A stretch of 64,000 bases of DNA from Jannaschia rubra (GTDB lineage Bacteria > Pseudomonadota > Alphaproteobacteria > Rhodobacterales > Rhodobacteraceae). Below, one piece after another: positions 26,939-36,174 of this stretch. How positions within the stretch are numbered: the stretch's first letter is position 1; every line of letters begins with the position of its first letter. The notes below the pieces were generated by a model. The model was not told the origin of the DNA, made no database searches, and saw only the letters and a list, made by a program, of their open reading frames with translations. A program made the translations under genes and the position numbers. The DNA lies in NCBI RefSeq assembly GCF_001403735.1, contig NZ_CXPG01000021.1, forward strand, positions 372,001 to 436,000. The letters run 5' to 3'.

Positions 26939-27487
26939 TCAGACCACTGTCGATTGCCGCATGGACGACATCAACGTGACCTCACCCATGGCGGTGCCGG
27001 GATAGGTAATCCGAAGATCGCCGGATGTCGGGTCGAACAATACCCGCCGGGGCCGCTGACCGCCCAGATCACTGCCCGCAACCGGAATGGAAAGCGTCGA
27101 AAGATGCCGCATGCAGGCCGCCGCGATCTCACCCCCCACATCACGGCCGCGTCCAAGGGTGCGCGCCCCGCCGGCGGCCTGCGCGATCAGATCCCGCTGG
27201 GCGACGCCCATGCGGGCCATGGAAGCCACGAGGCGGTCGATCTCCGCCGTCACCGCATGACTGCCCGCCGGGCCGGCGTCGACGGATTGGAAAATGTGGT
27301 TCATACCCCCAATGCGGGCTGCCGGGGCGTGCAGGAAGATCGCCACGCAGGACCCCAGCGTCGCCGCAAGTCGCAGATCCGCCCGATCCGAGACGAAATG
27401 GGCACCCTGTCCCACCTCCCGCCACGGCGCGCGGTCGACGGTCGGAAATTGCCGGGTCATCCACACCGCCTGTCCCTGATCCTTCAT
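26939..27487 (-). CDS. cheD: CheD-like chemoreceptor glutamine deamidase
   Basis: This 182-residue protein contains the CheD catalytic features: the nucleophile Cys in LAATLGSCVAIFL (about residue 46), the His in GGMNHIF (about 63) and a downstream TLGRG/DVGG loop. CheD deamidates glutamines in methyl-accepting chemotaxis proteins and, in some bacteria, binds CheC or CheY. No other chemotaxis gene is in the window, so it is an orphan here. An AAAGG-like site precedes the ATG. Confidence 0.85.
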   Translation of the reverse strand: MKDQGQAVWMTRQFPTVDRAPWREVGQGAHFVSDRADLRLAATLGSCVAIFLHAPAARIGGMNHIFQSVDAGPAGSHAVTAEIDRLVASMARMGVAQRDLIAQAAGGARTLGRGRDVGGEIAAACMRHLSTLSIPVAGSDLGGQRPRRVLFDPTSGDLRITYPGTAMGEVTLMSSMRQSTVV

Positions 27488-27614
27488 TCACGACGCCTTT
27501 CATCCGGTCCCGGGCAGGATGGCACTCGAAACCTCACCAAAGTCCTAAAGGGCGTGACCCCATCCTGACTTCCCCGACGGCAAGCGCAGACCGGGATCGC
27601 GACCGGAGGCGCCG

Positions 27615-28148
27615 ATGCGGGATGGGACGACACCGACCGGCCGGCGATTGCCGATCGTCGCGACCGGCGCCACGGCGGGCGCTGTGGCCGGCATGATTGC
27701 CATGCGGGGGTCCGACGAACGGATTTGCATCGGAATTTCCGACGGTGCGATGCTCCTGGACATGCGGCGAAAGGACTTCACCGCCGAACCGTCGCGGCTG
27801 ATGGGCGGGGATCTGTCCCGACCCGTCGCCCTGATCCGCGACGCCGGTGGGCGGTCGCAACGGCTGGCGGCGCGCCTTGCCTGCGCCGGGTTCAAGGGGG
27901 TGACCGACGTGCCGGAGGGGATGTCAGGCTCCGCCGCCGGGGCGGCGTGGCTGGCGCGGGGCCTGCCGGTTGGGCCAGCCCCTACTCGGCCGGCCGTGCC
28001 GTCAGGCTCGACTTCAGTTCCGCCCGCCACTGTGCGGCGCGTTTGGCCACAAGGGGTGCGCGCACCTCCTGCGGAGTGGCCATGGTGCCCGGCAGGACGA
28101 TCCCCGACAGGCGCGACAGCGGCGCGGCCATCGCGAGACTCAGCATGA
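27615..28148 (+). CDS. Degenerate rhodanese-like ORF, probably non-functional
   Basis: Residues about 45-118 resemble the second half of a rhodanese domain (LDMRRKDF, RPVALIRDAGGRSQRLAARL, GVTDVPEGM, WLARGLPV). The position of the catalytic cysteine (usual C-x-x-G-x-R-S) is filled by Asp in RDAGGRS, and the first half of the domain is missing. A GGAGG site before the ATG at 27615 is good. After GLPVGPAP the frame runs on for ~55 residues antisense to the end of opgH, with unlikely composition, suggesting that the original stop was lost. It is either a pseudogene or a non-catalytic remnant. Confidence 0.5.
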   Translation: MRDGTTPTGRRLPIVATGATAGAVAGMIAMRGSDERICIGISDGAMLLDMRRKDFTAEPSRLMGGDLSRPVALIRDAGGRSQRLAARLACAGFKGVTDVPEGMSGSAAGAAWLARGLPVGPAPTRPAVPSGSTSVPPATVRRVWPQGVRAPPAEWPWCPAGRSPTGATAARPSRDSA

Positions 28149-29832
28149 TGGGCAGGAGCCAGAGCGAGACATAGCCCGTCGCCATGCCAAGCAGGAGCAG
28201 GGCACCCAGCCCCGTTTCGAGTGCATGGAAGCGCAAGACGGTGGACCAGTCCTGCATCGCCCCCTCGCGCGTCTGGGGGGCCCAATCGAACTTGCGCCCG
28301 GTCAGTGCGGCGAAGACGGCGATGGTCTGCTGCACCATGAGGACGGGCGCATAGGCGATGCTGACCGCAATCTCGAACAAGAGCGAGCCAGCGAAACGTC
28401 CCCAGCCGCCCAGCCGCGATACCGGCATCCCGGCGGCGACCAGCGCCAGCGCGCCGACGATCTTGGGCGCGAGCAGCAGGCCGTACATGATGACCATCAG
28501 CCAGATGTGGTTGACCGACGACATCTCGGGCCAGTTGGGAACCGTGGGATTGTCAGGCGAGAAGTAGTTGATGACCGACCTGTCCTTGCTGACTCCGATC
28601 ACCGCCCAGAGCGTGAGCAGCAGGAACCACAAGGGCGACAGCAGATAGCCGATGGCCCCGTGGAACATGTGGAACCGCGACAGGGTGTGCAGGCCCGAGG
28701 TGCCCAGAAGGCCCAGATGCTGCAGGTTGCCCCGGCACCAGCGGCGGTCGCGCAGGACGTGGTCGATCAGCGTCGGCGGCGTCTCCTCGTAGCTGCCGCG
28801 CAGGCGGGGCAGGAAACGCACGGACCAGCCGGCACGGCGCAGGAGGCCCGCCTCGACGAAGTCATGCGAGAGGATCAGGTTGTCGCGGCTGCGGAAGCCG
28901 CGCACATGAGGCAGGCCTGCGCTGGCGGCGAAGGCCTGTGTGCGGATGATGGCGTTGTGACCCCAGTAGTTGCCCTCGCGCCCTGTCCAGCGGGCAAGCC
29001 CTTCGGCCAGGGCGACGCCATAGATGGCGTTCGCGAACTGCTGGCTGCGTGCGAACAGGGTGCGCGCGCCGATGAGTTGCGGAAACGACTGGATCAGCCC
29101 GGCGGAGCCGTCGCGCCCCATGGCATCGGCCAGCGACCGGATCGCCTGCGCCGACATCAGGCTGTCGGCGTCGAGCACCACCATGGCGTCATGCGCGCCG
29201 CCCCAGTGTTCGACCCATTGCGCCAGGTTTCCGACCTTGCGGTCGGTGTTCTGCACCCGCCGGCGATACCAGATGGCGAGGTCGGGCAGCCGCGCGCGCA
29301 GGGCGTCGAAGGCGGCCTCCTCCTGCGCCGCCCGGTCCGGGTTGCGTGTGTCTGAGAGGATATAGAGCGACCAGCGGTGCGCGCCCGGCGCGGCGGCCAG
29401 GCGTTCCATCATCGCCGCGGCGTTTCCGAAGACGTCCCAGGGCGCCTCCTCATGCACGGGGATCAGCAGGGCCACGTCCAGCGGTCGGACGGGTCCGGTT
29501 TCGGGGGCCACCCGGCGGAACATGGCGCCCGCCCCGGCAAGCACGGTGGCGAAGGTCAGCGCGACCCAGAAGAAGCCGATTCCGATGAGCAGGGTCAGCA
29601 ACCCCTCGGCCCAGGTCGTGCCATTCGTGGCGAACCACGACAGGAATCCCCAAAGCAGCGCGCCGGTGCCGAGCGCGGCAGGCAGGAACGTGCCCGCCCG
29701 CCAGACGGCGGCCCCGCGATCCGGCGACACGCCCGGCGCGGAGTCGTCGCGGAACCGGCGCGACAGATCCTGTCGCGGATGGGCCAGCGGCGCATGCGGG
29801 GGCATGGAGGTAGGCGTGCGTTCATGCGTCAT
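27982..29832 (-). CDS. opgH: Glucans biosynthesis glucosyltransferase H
   Basis: This 616-residue inner-membrane GT2 enzyme makes the linear beta-1,2 backbone of osmoregulated periplasmic glucans from UDP-glucose. It has N-terminal helices (about 50-75 and 80-105), a glycosyltransferase domain with LDADSLMS (DxD) and RRWCRGNLQHL (the RxxRW-type motif, here DRRWCRGN), and several C-terminal helices. The ATG at 29832 overlaps the opgG end by 11 bases; a longer frame upstream is antisense to nothing useful and overlaps opgG. It is shorter than enterobacterial OpgH (~850 residues) but normal for Rhodobacterales. Confidence 0.93.
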   Translation of the reverse strand: MTHERTPTSMPPHAPLAHPRQDLSRRFRDDSAPGVSPDRGAAVWRAGTFLPAALGTGALLWGFLSWFATNGTTWAEGLLTLLIGIGFFWVALTFATVLAGAGAMFRRVAPETGPVRPLDVALLIPVHEEAPWDVFGNAAAMMERLAAAPGAHRWSLYILSDTRNPDRAAQEEAAFDALRARLPDLAIWYRRRVQNTDRKVGNLAQWVEHWGGAHDAMVVLDADSLMSAQAIRSLADAMGRDGSAGLIQSFPQLIGARTLFARSQQFANAIYGVALAEGLARWTGREGNYWGHNAIIRTQAFAASAGLPHVRGFRSRDNLILSHDFVEAGLLRRAGWSVRFLPRLRGSYEETPPTLIDHVLRDRRWCRGNLQHLGLLGTSGLHTLSRFHMFHGAIGYLLSPLWFLLLTLWAVIGVSKDRSVINYFSPDNPTVPNWPEMSSVNHIWLMVIMYGLLLAPKIVGALALVAAGMPVSRLGGWGRFAGSLLFEIAVSIAYAPVLMVQQTIAVFAALTGRKFDWAPQTREGAMQDWSTVLRFHALETGLGALLLLGMATGYVSLWLLPIMLSLAMAAPLSRLSGIVLPGTMATPQEVRAPLVAKRAAQWRAELKSSLTARPAE

Positions 29833-31372
29833 GAGATGTCCACCGATAAAGCCAGGCTTCGGAGAGGGCGGCGCCATCGCGGAAAAGCTGTGCGCGCAGT
29901 TCGACCGTCCGGGAGTCGCCGGGATCGAAGGTGAACGCGAGCCTCGCCCCTCCGGTTTCAGGGTTGCGCTGGAGGATTCCCGCCGACGTCTCGGCCTGCC
30001 CGGAGGCGACGTAGACGGCGATGCCGTCCAGCTGTCCCTCAAGCTCCGGCACGTCGAGCGCCGGATGGGCCGCGAAGTCGATTGCCACGATGGTGCGGTC
30101 GCGGTCGAAGTTCTGTCCGATGTGCGTGTCGATCACGCGGGCCACGTCCTGCCGGCGTGGGGGCGGCACCGAGGACACCTCGTCGGTCCAGATCATGCGA
30201 TAGGCGAAGCGGTGCTCGCTTCCTGCGGCCAGCACGGCGTGGGGGCGCCAGTAGGCGACGATGTTGTCGTAGATTTCCTTGTCCGACGGGATCTCGACCA
30301 GACGCACGACGCCCGGACCCCAGTCGCCTTCCGGCTCGATCCAGAGGCTGGGACGGTCCTGATAATGCGCTTCCAGATCGGCGAAATCCGACAGGCGGCG
30401 GGCGCGCTGCATCAGGCCGAAACCGCGCGGGCCCTCGTCGACGAAGCTGCTGACCTGAAGCTCGGTCGGGTTGGCAAGCTGACGCCACAGCATCTCGCCC
30501 GCGCCGTTCCAGATGAGCAGGCCGTCGCTGTCGTGGATCGCGGGACGGAAATCGTCGAACCGGGGGCGGTTGGTTTGATCGTAAAGGAACATCGACGTAA
30601 GCGGCGCGATGCCCACGTGATCCAGATCCACGCGGGGGAACAGCGTCGCGTCTACCCGCATCTCGGCGGCAAGACCGGGCGTGATCTGGAACCGGAACGC
30701 GCCGGTGACGGAGGGGCTGTCCATCAAGGCGTGAACGGTTATGTCGGGGTCGCCGGGAGCGGGCCGGACCACCCAGTAGCGGATGAACTCGGGAAACTCC
30801 TCGCCATCCGGGTCGCCCGTCCGCAAGGCGAGGCCACGCGCAGAAAGGCCGTAGGCCTGCGCAGCGCCGATGGCCCGGAAATAGCTCGCCCCCTGGAAGA
30901 CGGCGAACTCCCGCTGCTTCGTCTCGCCCTCGAACTGGTGACGCAGGCGCAGGCCCGAATAGCCCATCGTCTCGTCCACAGCCAGTTTCGGCGCATCGTC
31001 GGTGCCGGTGAACAGGTCGATATCGAAGGCCAGCCGATGCGCCTGCCCGTCTTCGACCACGTCGATCTCGACCGGGCGGGGGAAGTAGAGACCGGGATGG
31101 AACAGATCCATCTGGAACGGCAGGTCGGTGCCCGACCAGACGGCGTTGTCCACGTCGAACCAGATCTTGCGGTATTCGTCGTAGGTCAGGTTCAGCCAGG
31201 GCTCGGGCACCTTGGCGCGGGCCGTGAACTCCTGCGCCGCAAGGTCGCGCGCCAGATCGTGCACGGTATCGGGGCCGAAGGACGTGCTTTCAAGATAACG
31301 GGGCGTCACGGCACCCGCAGCGGCAGTCATCGCCAGAAGCGAGACGCCCGCAAGAAATCCACGACGTGTCAT
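29822..31372 (-). CDS. opgG: Periplasmic glucan biosynthesis protein G
   Basis: This 516-residue protein belongs to the MdoG/OpgG family and acts in the periplasm on the glucan backbone. It starts with a Tat-like signal (MTRRGFLAGVSLLAMTAAAGA) and contains family segments YDEYRKIWFD, FHPGLYFPRPVEID and SYFRAIGAAQAYGLSARGLA. A GGAGGG site precedes the ATG, which overlaps the opgC stop by 4 bases. It is one gene of the opgC-opgG-opgH operon. Confidence 0.93.
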   Translation of the reverse strand: MTRRGFLAGVSLLAMTAAAGAVTPRYLESTSFGPDTVHDLARDLAAQEFTARAKVPEPWLNLTYDEYRKIWFDVDNAVWSGTDLPFQMDLFHPGLYFPRPVEIDVVEDGQAHRLAFDIDLFTGTDDAPKLAVDETMGYSGLRLRHQFEGETKQREFAVFQGASYFRAIGAAQAYGLSARGLALRTGDPDGEEFPEFIRYWVVRPAPGDPDITVHALMDSPSVTGAFRFQITPGLAAEMRVDATLFPRVDLDHVGIAPLTSMFLYDQTNRPRFDDFRPAIHDSDGLLIWNGAGEMLWRQLANPTELQVSSFVDEGPRGFGLMQRARRLSDFADLEAHYQDRPSLWIEPEGDWGPGVVRLVEIPSDKEIYDNIVAYWRPHAVLAAGSEHRFAYRMIWTDEVSSVPPPRRQDVARVIDTHIGQNFDRDRTIVAIDFAAHPALDVPELEGQLDGIAVYVASGQAETSAGILQRNPETGGARLAFTFDPGDSRTVELRAQLFRDGAALSEAWLYRWTSHDA

Positions 31373-32598
31373 CGCTGCGCCCTCCAGGGTTGGGATTTGA
31401 ACCAGCCGACGCAGAAGGCGCAGGCCACAAGAAGGCCGAAGCCTGTCAGGTTGACCAATGTCCAGGTCATGGCGTTCCTGCCGATGACGTCGAGGATGTA
31501 GCCATTCACCCGCGCCAGCGCCATGGAGAACACGAAAACGGCGAGACTCTGCTGACCGACCGTCATGACGATCTGCACCGTCTCGTCCCAGAGGCGCGCG
31601 GCGACCCCCTGCCCAGTGGCGATCAGGCGGTGCCCCCGCTCGCCCGCGGCGGCCCAAGCGAGGTAGGCGAGCGACAGGAAATCGACGTAGCGCAGGATGG
31701 CGAAGTCCGACTTGTCGAACCAGGCGCCGTTGGCCTGCCGCCATTCGATGGCGAAGCCGAAGGCCCGTGCGCCGACGTTCGAGTGAACCGCGCTGAGCAC
31801 GACCACGGCGAGCGTCAGCGCGACGAGCCACGGCGTGACCGGCGGCGCGGGTATCCATCCCCGCATCAGCGCGAACCCGGTGAAGAACACCAACTGCCAG
31901 CCGAATGGGTTGAAGAACCACTGCCGGTCGGACCACGGCTCGGCCGGAAGCGACAGGTGCAGCGCGGAAAGCCCCAGCCACGACAGCAGCGCCTCTTGCG
32001 CCAGAAGCCAGACGCCGATCAGAACCGCCCCCAGCAACGGCAGCGACACGCGCGACAGGGCCATTACGAAGGGCATCATGGCCAGCACCGCCATGTACAT
32101 GGGCAGAACGTCGAAGTAATTCGGCACATAGGTCAGCGTCATCAACCCGATGAGCTGCGGCGCAGGGTCGATGAAGAACTTCCAGAGGTTCAGCGACCCG
32201 ATGTAGTCGCGGTCTGGGTACCAACCCGATGCGTCGATGGCCGCCATGATCGTGACGATGGCCACGAACAGGCAGATATGGGCCCAGTAGATCTGCCAGA
32301 CGCGGTAGGCCACGCGCGCCGCGCCGAGCAGCCACCCGGCGCGGTCGAAGGTGCGTCCGAAGGCGATGGCGGAGGCCATGCCCGAGCAGAACACGAAGAT
32401 TTCGGTCGCGTCCGAAAAGCCCCAGCGGGCCGGGAAGATCCACAGCGTCCAGGCATTGCCCGGCGTGTGCGCGACCAGGATCATGAACATCGCGAAGCCG
32501 CGGAAGAAGTCGAGCCGGGGATCGCGGATCGCCTTTCCGGCCGTGGCCATGGTCGGACTGCGCATGACGAGGTCGATGTCGGTTGACGTGGATGTCAT
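31369..32598 (-). CDS. opgC: OpgC-type acyltransferase for periplasmic glucan succinylation
   Basis: This 409-residue integral membrane protein has about ten predicted helices and the OpgC/acyltransferase-3-like start RDPRLDFFRGFAMFMILVAH. In Rhodobacter sphaeroides OpgC adds succinyl groups to periplasmic glucans. The ATG at 32598 gives the normal N terminus; there is no clear ribosome binding site. It heads the opgCGH operon, with the TPR gene 31 bases upstream in the same direction. Confidence 0.88.
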   Translation of the reverse strand: MTSTSTDIDLVMRSPTMATAGKAIRDPRLDFFRGFAMFMILVAHTPGNAWTLWIFPARWGFSDATEIFVFCSGMASAIAFGRTFDRAGWLLGAARVAYRVWQIYWAHICLFVAIVTIMAAIDASGWYPDRDYIGSLNLWKFFIDPAPQLIGLMTLTYVPNYFDVLPMYMAVLAMMPFVMALSRVSLPLLGAVLIGVWLLAQEALLSWLGLSALHLSLPAEPWSDRQWFFNPFGWQLVFFTGFALMRGWIPAPPVTPWLVALTLAVVVLSAVHSNVGARAFGFAIEWRQANGAWFDKSDFAILRYVDFLSLAYLAWAAAGERGHRLIATGQGVAARLWDETVQIVMTVGQQSLAVFVFSMALARVNGYILDVIGRNAMTWTLVNLTGFGLLVACAFCVGWFKSQPWRAQR

Positions 32599-32629
32599 TG
32601 AGGGAGGTCTCTGGAGGTGCCGGCGCAAA

Positions 32630-33979
32630 TTAGGCAGTCGCGCTCCGCGAACAAGGGAAATTCGCTGCACCGGCGATGAATGCGCGCCGCACCGCCGCAT
32701 ATCGGTCTTCACAGCCGCCCCGCCGGGCGGTTCTGTCGTCCAGAAAGGCGCCGGCTTGAGTCAGAAGGCCAGCCCGGATGCCCGAATCGATGGTGATCCG
32801 TTCGAACACGTCGCGCTGTGCATGGCTTCCGCCAATGTCCTGCATGTGGGGCCGAGCGGCGGACAGCGCTGCGAAAGCCGCTGCGTGATCGCCCGCGGCG
32901 AAGGCGGCCAGTCCCCGCGCGGCGGCCGGCCCCGGCCCGTGGCGACCCTCCGGCGGCCGTGCCGTATCGGCCAGACGCGAGACGATGCGCCCCGCCGCCG
33001 CATCCCGCCCGTCCCCGGTCAGCGCGAGAAGATAGTGCAAGTCGGCGAACACGAGACACCCGTCGGCCGTCCGCGCGTCGGCCAGATCGGCCAGTTCGGA
33101 CCAGCGATGCCCTACGTCGATGCCCTCCAGCTCAAGTCGCAGCAATAGCGACGTGGCGTTCGCGATGTCGCGGTAATCGTCCGTCCGCTCCGCCCGGACA
33201 TGCTCGTCGTAGCAAGCCAGCGCCGCATCCATCCGCCCCAGGTCCAGAAGCATCAGCGCGCGGTGCCACCAGACATGGAAGCGGAAGTTGTTACAGTGGC
33301 CCCAGGCCGCCTGCCGCCGGTCGATCCAGTCGAGCCCACCCGCCGCATCGGCCGTCATATCGTGGACATGCGCGACGGCGTGCAGGCCCCAGGCGTCATC
33401 AGGCGCAAGATCGAGGGCCGCGTGTCCGGCGGCGGTCGCGGCGGCATAGTCGCCCGTCTCCTCCAGCGCGAAGGCGTGGCAACCGAGCAGATACCCGTGC
33501 CCCGCATGTTCAGAACCGTAGCACGGCAGCACTCGTTCAATAGACCGGCGCATCCCGGCGGCGTCCCCCGTTACGAACCGCAGCGCATGGCCCAGCTTCA
33601 TGGCGAGCGTATCGGTCGGCGCGCGTCTCAAGGTCGTCTCGAGCGCCGTCATGGCGGCTTTCGGTGATCCGTCGAGCAGATGCCGCAGCGCCAGCATGAG
33701 ATCCCGTTCCCGCAGGTTCGCGTCGGCCTCATATTCCTTGGCCCGCGCGAGGGCGGCGCGCGCATCGGCCAAAAGTTCCCGCCGGCCGAGGAGCACCAAA
33801 AACAGCCCCTTCAGCGCATGTGCACCCCCGTAATCGGGCGCAAGGTCCAGCAGCCTGGCAAGGTGGTCGGGGGTCGAGGCGCCGTGCGCCAGAAACGCGC
33901 CGGCCATCGCGTTCCATTCCGCCACCGCGACCGCGCTGTCCAGCGACACCGGCTGATCGAAGTGGTCGTGGCGTGACAT
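32630..33979 (-). CDS. TTC38-like tetratricopeptide repeat protein
   Basis: This 449-residue soluble protein is built of helical TPR-like repeats with segments typical of the TTC38 family (HALKGLFLVLLGRRE, GHGYLLGCHAFALEETGDYAAA, WGLHAVAHVHDM, FHVWWHRALMLLDLG). The biochemical role of TTC38 proteins is unknown. A GAGGA site supports the start. It lies just upstream of opgC in the same direction, but a functional link is unproven. Confidence 0.82.
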   Translation of the reverse strand: MSRHDHFDQPVSLDSAVAVAEWNAMAGAFLAHGASTPDHLARLLDLAPDYGGAHALKGLFLVLLGRRELLADARAALARAKEYEADANLRERDLMLALRHLLDGSPKAAMTALETTLRRAPTDTLAMKLGHALRFVTGDAAGMRRSIERVLPCYGSEHAGHGYLLGCHAFALEETGDYAAATAAGHAALDLAPDDAWGLHAVAHVHDMTADAAGGLDWIDRRQAAWGHCNNFRFHVWWHRALMLLDLGRMDAALACYDEHVRAERTDDYRDIANATSLLLRLELEGIDVGHRWSELADLADARTADGCLVFADLHYLLALTGDGRDAAAGRIVSRLADTARPPEGRHGPGPAAARGLAAFAAGDHAAAFAALSAARPHMQDIGGSHAQRDVFERITIDSGIRAGLLTQAGAFLDDRTARRGGCEDRYAAVRRAFIAGAANFPCSRSATA

Positions 33980-34124
33980 GGCGATCCTCGCAAGGGCGTC
34001 GTCACATCCTTTAAGGCGAAGCCGTGCAGTTCCCTATAGTGCGGGCCGCCACATGACGGACACGTGACGGTCCGTCATCGCCCGTAGCGGCCCGTCCAGC
34101 GTCCACTTCGCCGCGTCCCGCCGA

Positions 34125-35327
34125 TCAGTCGTCCGCGAAAGGATCCGGCCGGTCGAGCCGGTCCGTATCCGCCCCGAACCGCGGAGGAGCATGCCGATAG
34201 GTCACGGGCGTCGCCGAAAGCTTGAGCGGATTGCCGATCAGCGGCATGTGCAGGCCGTCCCGCTCCATGTCGACGAGCATCTCGCGCGCCTCGACCTGGT
34301 CGGACGCGAATACCTGCGGAAGGGTCTGCACGGGGCCGACGGGCACCGATGCGCCCTCCAGCCCCGCGATCACGCTTTCCGTCGTGCGCGCACGAATGAC
34401 CGGGATGAGGTGCTCCGCAAGCGTCTCGCGGTTCGCCATTCGCGCCGGATTGATGGCGAACCGCGCATCCGTCGGCAGATCGTCCAACCCCAGCACGGCG
34501 CAGAACCGGCCGAACTGCCGGTCGTTGCCCACCGCCACGATGACGTGGCCGTCCGACGTCTCATAGACCCCGTAGGGAACGATGTTCGGATGCCCGTTGC
34601 CCCGTCGCCGTGGCGCCTCGCCCGACAGGCGGGTGTTCACCCCCTCGTTGATGAGCCAGGCGACCTGACTGTCGACCAGCGCCACGTCGACCTGCTGCCC
34701 TTCGCCCGTGGCCTCCGCATGGCGCAGGGCGGCCAGGATGCCGACGGCCGCATACATCCCGCACATCACGTCGGCGATGCCCACGCCGACCTTCATCGGC
34801 TGACCCTCCGGCTCGCCGGTCAGGGACATGATGCCGCCGTATCCCTGCGCCATCAGGTCGTACCCGGGCTTGGCCGCGTTGGGCCCGGTCTGCCCGTAGC
34901 CCGAGACGGAGCCATAGACGAGCCGCGGGTTCACAGCCCTGATCGACGCATAGTCCAGCCCGTATTTCGCCAGCCCGCCGGGTTTGAAGTTTTCGAGCAG
35001 GACGTCCGCCATTCCGGCCAGCCGCCGGATCTGCGCCTGCCCCTCGGACGTGGCGATATCGATGGCGACGGAAAGCTTGTTTCGGTTGGCGCACATGAAA
35101 TATGCCGACAGGTCCGTGTCTTCCGCGCCGTCCTTCACATACGGCGGGCCCCATTGCCGCGTGTCGTCGCCGCCTGTGAGCGGGTTCTCGATCTTCAGGA
35201 CGGTGGCCCCCAGGTCGCCAAGAAGCTGCGAGCAGGTAGGCCCGGCCAAGATGCGCGAGAGGTCAAGAACGCGTACGCCGGCCAAAGGCCCGGCGGATTT
35301 CGATGTCGGGTTGGAAGCGTCCGCCAT
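34125..35327 (-). CDS. CaiB/BaiF-family (class III) CoA transferase
   Basis: This 400-residue cytoplasmic enzyme has the class III CoA-transferase N terminus (GVRVLDLSRILAGPTCSQLLGDLGA) and the catalytic-aspartate segment GVGIADVMCGMYAA near residue 180. The family moves CoA between acids such as formate, oxalate, succinate or carnitine derivatives through an aspartyl-CoA thioester. No pathway genes adjoin it, so the substrate is unknown. It is full length. Confidence 0.92.
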   Translation of the reverse strand: MADASNPTSKSAGPLAGVRVLDLSRILAGPTCSQLLGDLGATVLKIENPLTGGDDTRQWGPPYVKDGAEDTDLSAYFMCANRNKLSVAIDIATSEGQAQIRRLAGMADVLLENFKPGGLAKYGLDYASIRAVNPRLVYGSVSGYGQTGPNAAKPGYDLMAQGYGGIMSLTGEPEGQPMKVGVGIADVMCGMYAAVGILAALRHAEATGEGQQVDVALVDSQVAWLINEGVNTRLSGEAPRRRGNGHPNIVPYGVYETSDGHVIVAVGNDRQFGRFCAVLGLDDLPTDARFAINPARMANRETLAEHLIPVIRARTTESVIAGLEGASVPVGPVQTLPQVFASDQVEAREMLVDMERDGLHMPLIGNPLKLSATPVTYRHAPPRFGADTDRLDRPDPFADD

Positions 35328-35434
35328 GGTCTATCCAGTCTGTTCCGCAAGTCGTCAGGGATGGGACGGCTACCCTGCGGCGGCGTCCAAGGCGGACATA
35401 TCAGCCCCGCACCGCCCGTCAAAGGCATCGCGCA

Positions 35435-35908
35435 TCATTGCGTCGCGGCGTCGGCAACCTTGGCGAAGGCGTCGTCGAGTTCGGCGCCAATGGGTTCCAG
35501 GTCCGGCGCATCAGCCACGTAGGACGCAAGAACCTCGGAAGGCAGCCTGTAGCTGAGCGTCGCGGTGCCGTCCGCGTTCTCCGTCACATAGACACGCATC
35601 GGCGCCTCGATCATCGCCGGCGTGCTCAGCCGCAGGATCCGCACGGCATAGTCGTTGTTGAACAATCCGATCACGCGGTTGCCCGGTATGTCGATGCCCC
35701 GCGCGACGGCAGCTTCCGTCGGCCCCGCCATCGTCACGACGGCAAGGCCGCCCGCCCCCGCCGCCTGCCGCGCATCCTCGATCAGGTCGTCGAACGGCTT
35801 GGCGGTCGGCGTCACCGACCAGCCATCGCGCGACGCCATGTCGGCCACCTCCTGCGCGCCGAGCGGCGTGGAGAGAAGAACCAGCAGGGTCGTTGCACGG
35901 ATAAGCAT
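35435..35908 (-). CDS. Exported DUF302-domain protein
   Basis: This 157-residue protein has a signal peptide (MLIRATTLLVLLSTPLGAQ) and a DUF302 domain over the rest (TAKPFDDLIEDARQAA, NRVIGLFNNDYAVRIL, LSYRLPSEVLASY). The function of DUF302 is not established. The ATG at 35908 has a GGGAGG site 8 bases upstream; a longer upstream frame is rejected because it would remove the signal peptide from the N terminus. Confidence 0.85.
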   Translation of the reverse strand: MLIRATTLLVLLSTPLGAQEVADMASRDGWSVTPTAKPFDDLIEDARQAAGAGGLAVVTMAGPTEAAVARGIDIPGNRVIGLFNNDYAVRILRLSTPAMIEAPMRVYVTENADGTATLSYRLPSEVLASYVADAPDLEPIGAELDDAFAKVADAATQ

Positions 35909-36036
35909 GACGGCGCCTCCCGACTGTCTCGCGACAGAGACCACGTGTGCCGCGCAGATTGCAAGCGCCTGTCGTTGAAAATGCCGTCGGTTCCGCTCTT
36001 GCACCCCACTGCCCGCGTGTCATAAACGACGCCCAC

Positions 36037-36126
36037 GGACAGGTGGCCGAGTGGTCGAAGGCGCACGCCTGGAAAGTGTGTAGGCGGGAGACCGTCTCCA
36101 GGGTTCGAATCCCTGTCTGTCCGCCA
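36037..36126 (+). tRNA. tRNA-Ser (GGA)
   Basis: A 90-nt class II tRNA with acceptor stem GGACAGG pairing with TCTGTCC, anticodon stem-loop CGCCTGGAAAGTGTG (anticodon GGA), a long variable arm, T-arm GGGTTCGAATCCC and an encoded CCA. The gene is intact. Foreign-looking DNA begins within ~400 bases downstream, so its 3' end is a likely attachment site for a genomic island. Confidence 0.96.
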
Positions 36127-36152
36127 CTTGCCCCCGCGAAAGCGTTCTCCCG

Positions 36153-36174
36153 ATCCGGCTGCGGCCGGATTTTT
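36153..36174 (+). terminator. Intrinsic terminator of tRNA-Ser
   Basis: A 7-bp GC-rich stem (ATCCGGC/GCCGGAT, loop TGCG) is followed at once by a run of five T residues. It lies 26 bases after the tRNA and would end its transcript. Confidence 0.8.
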
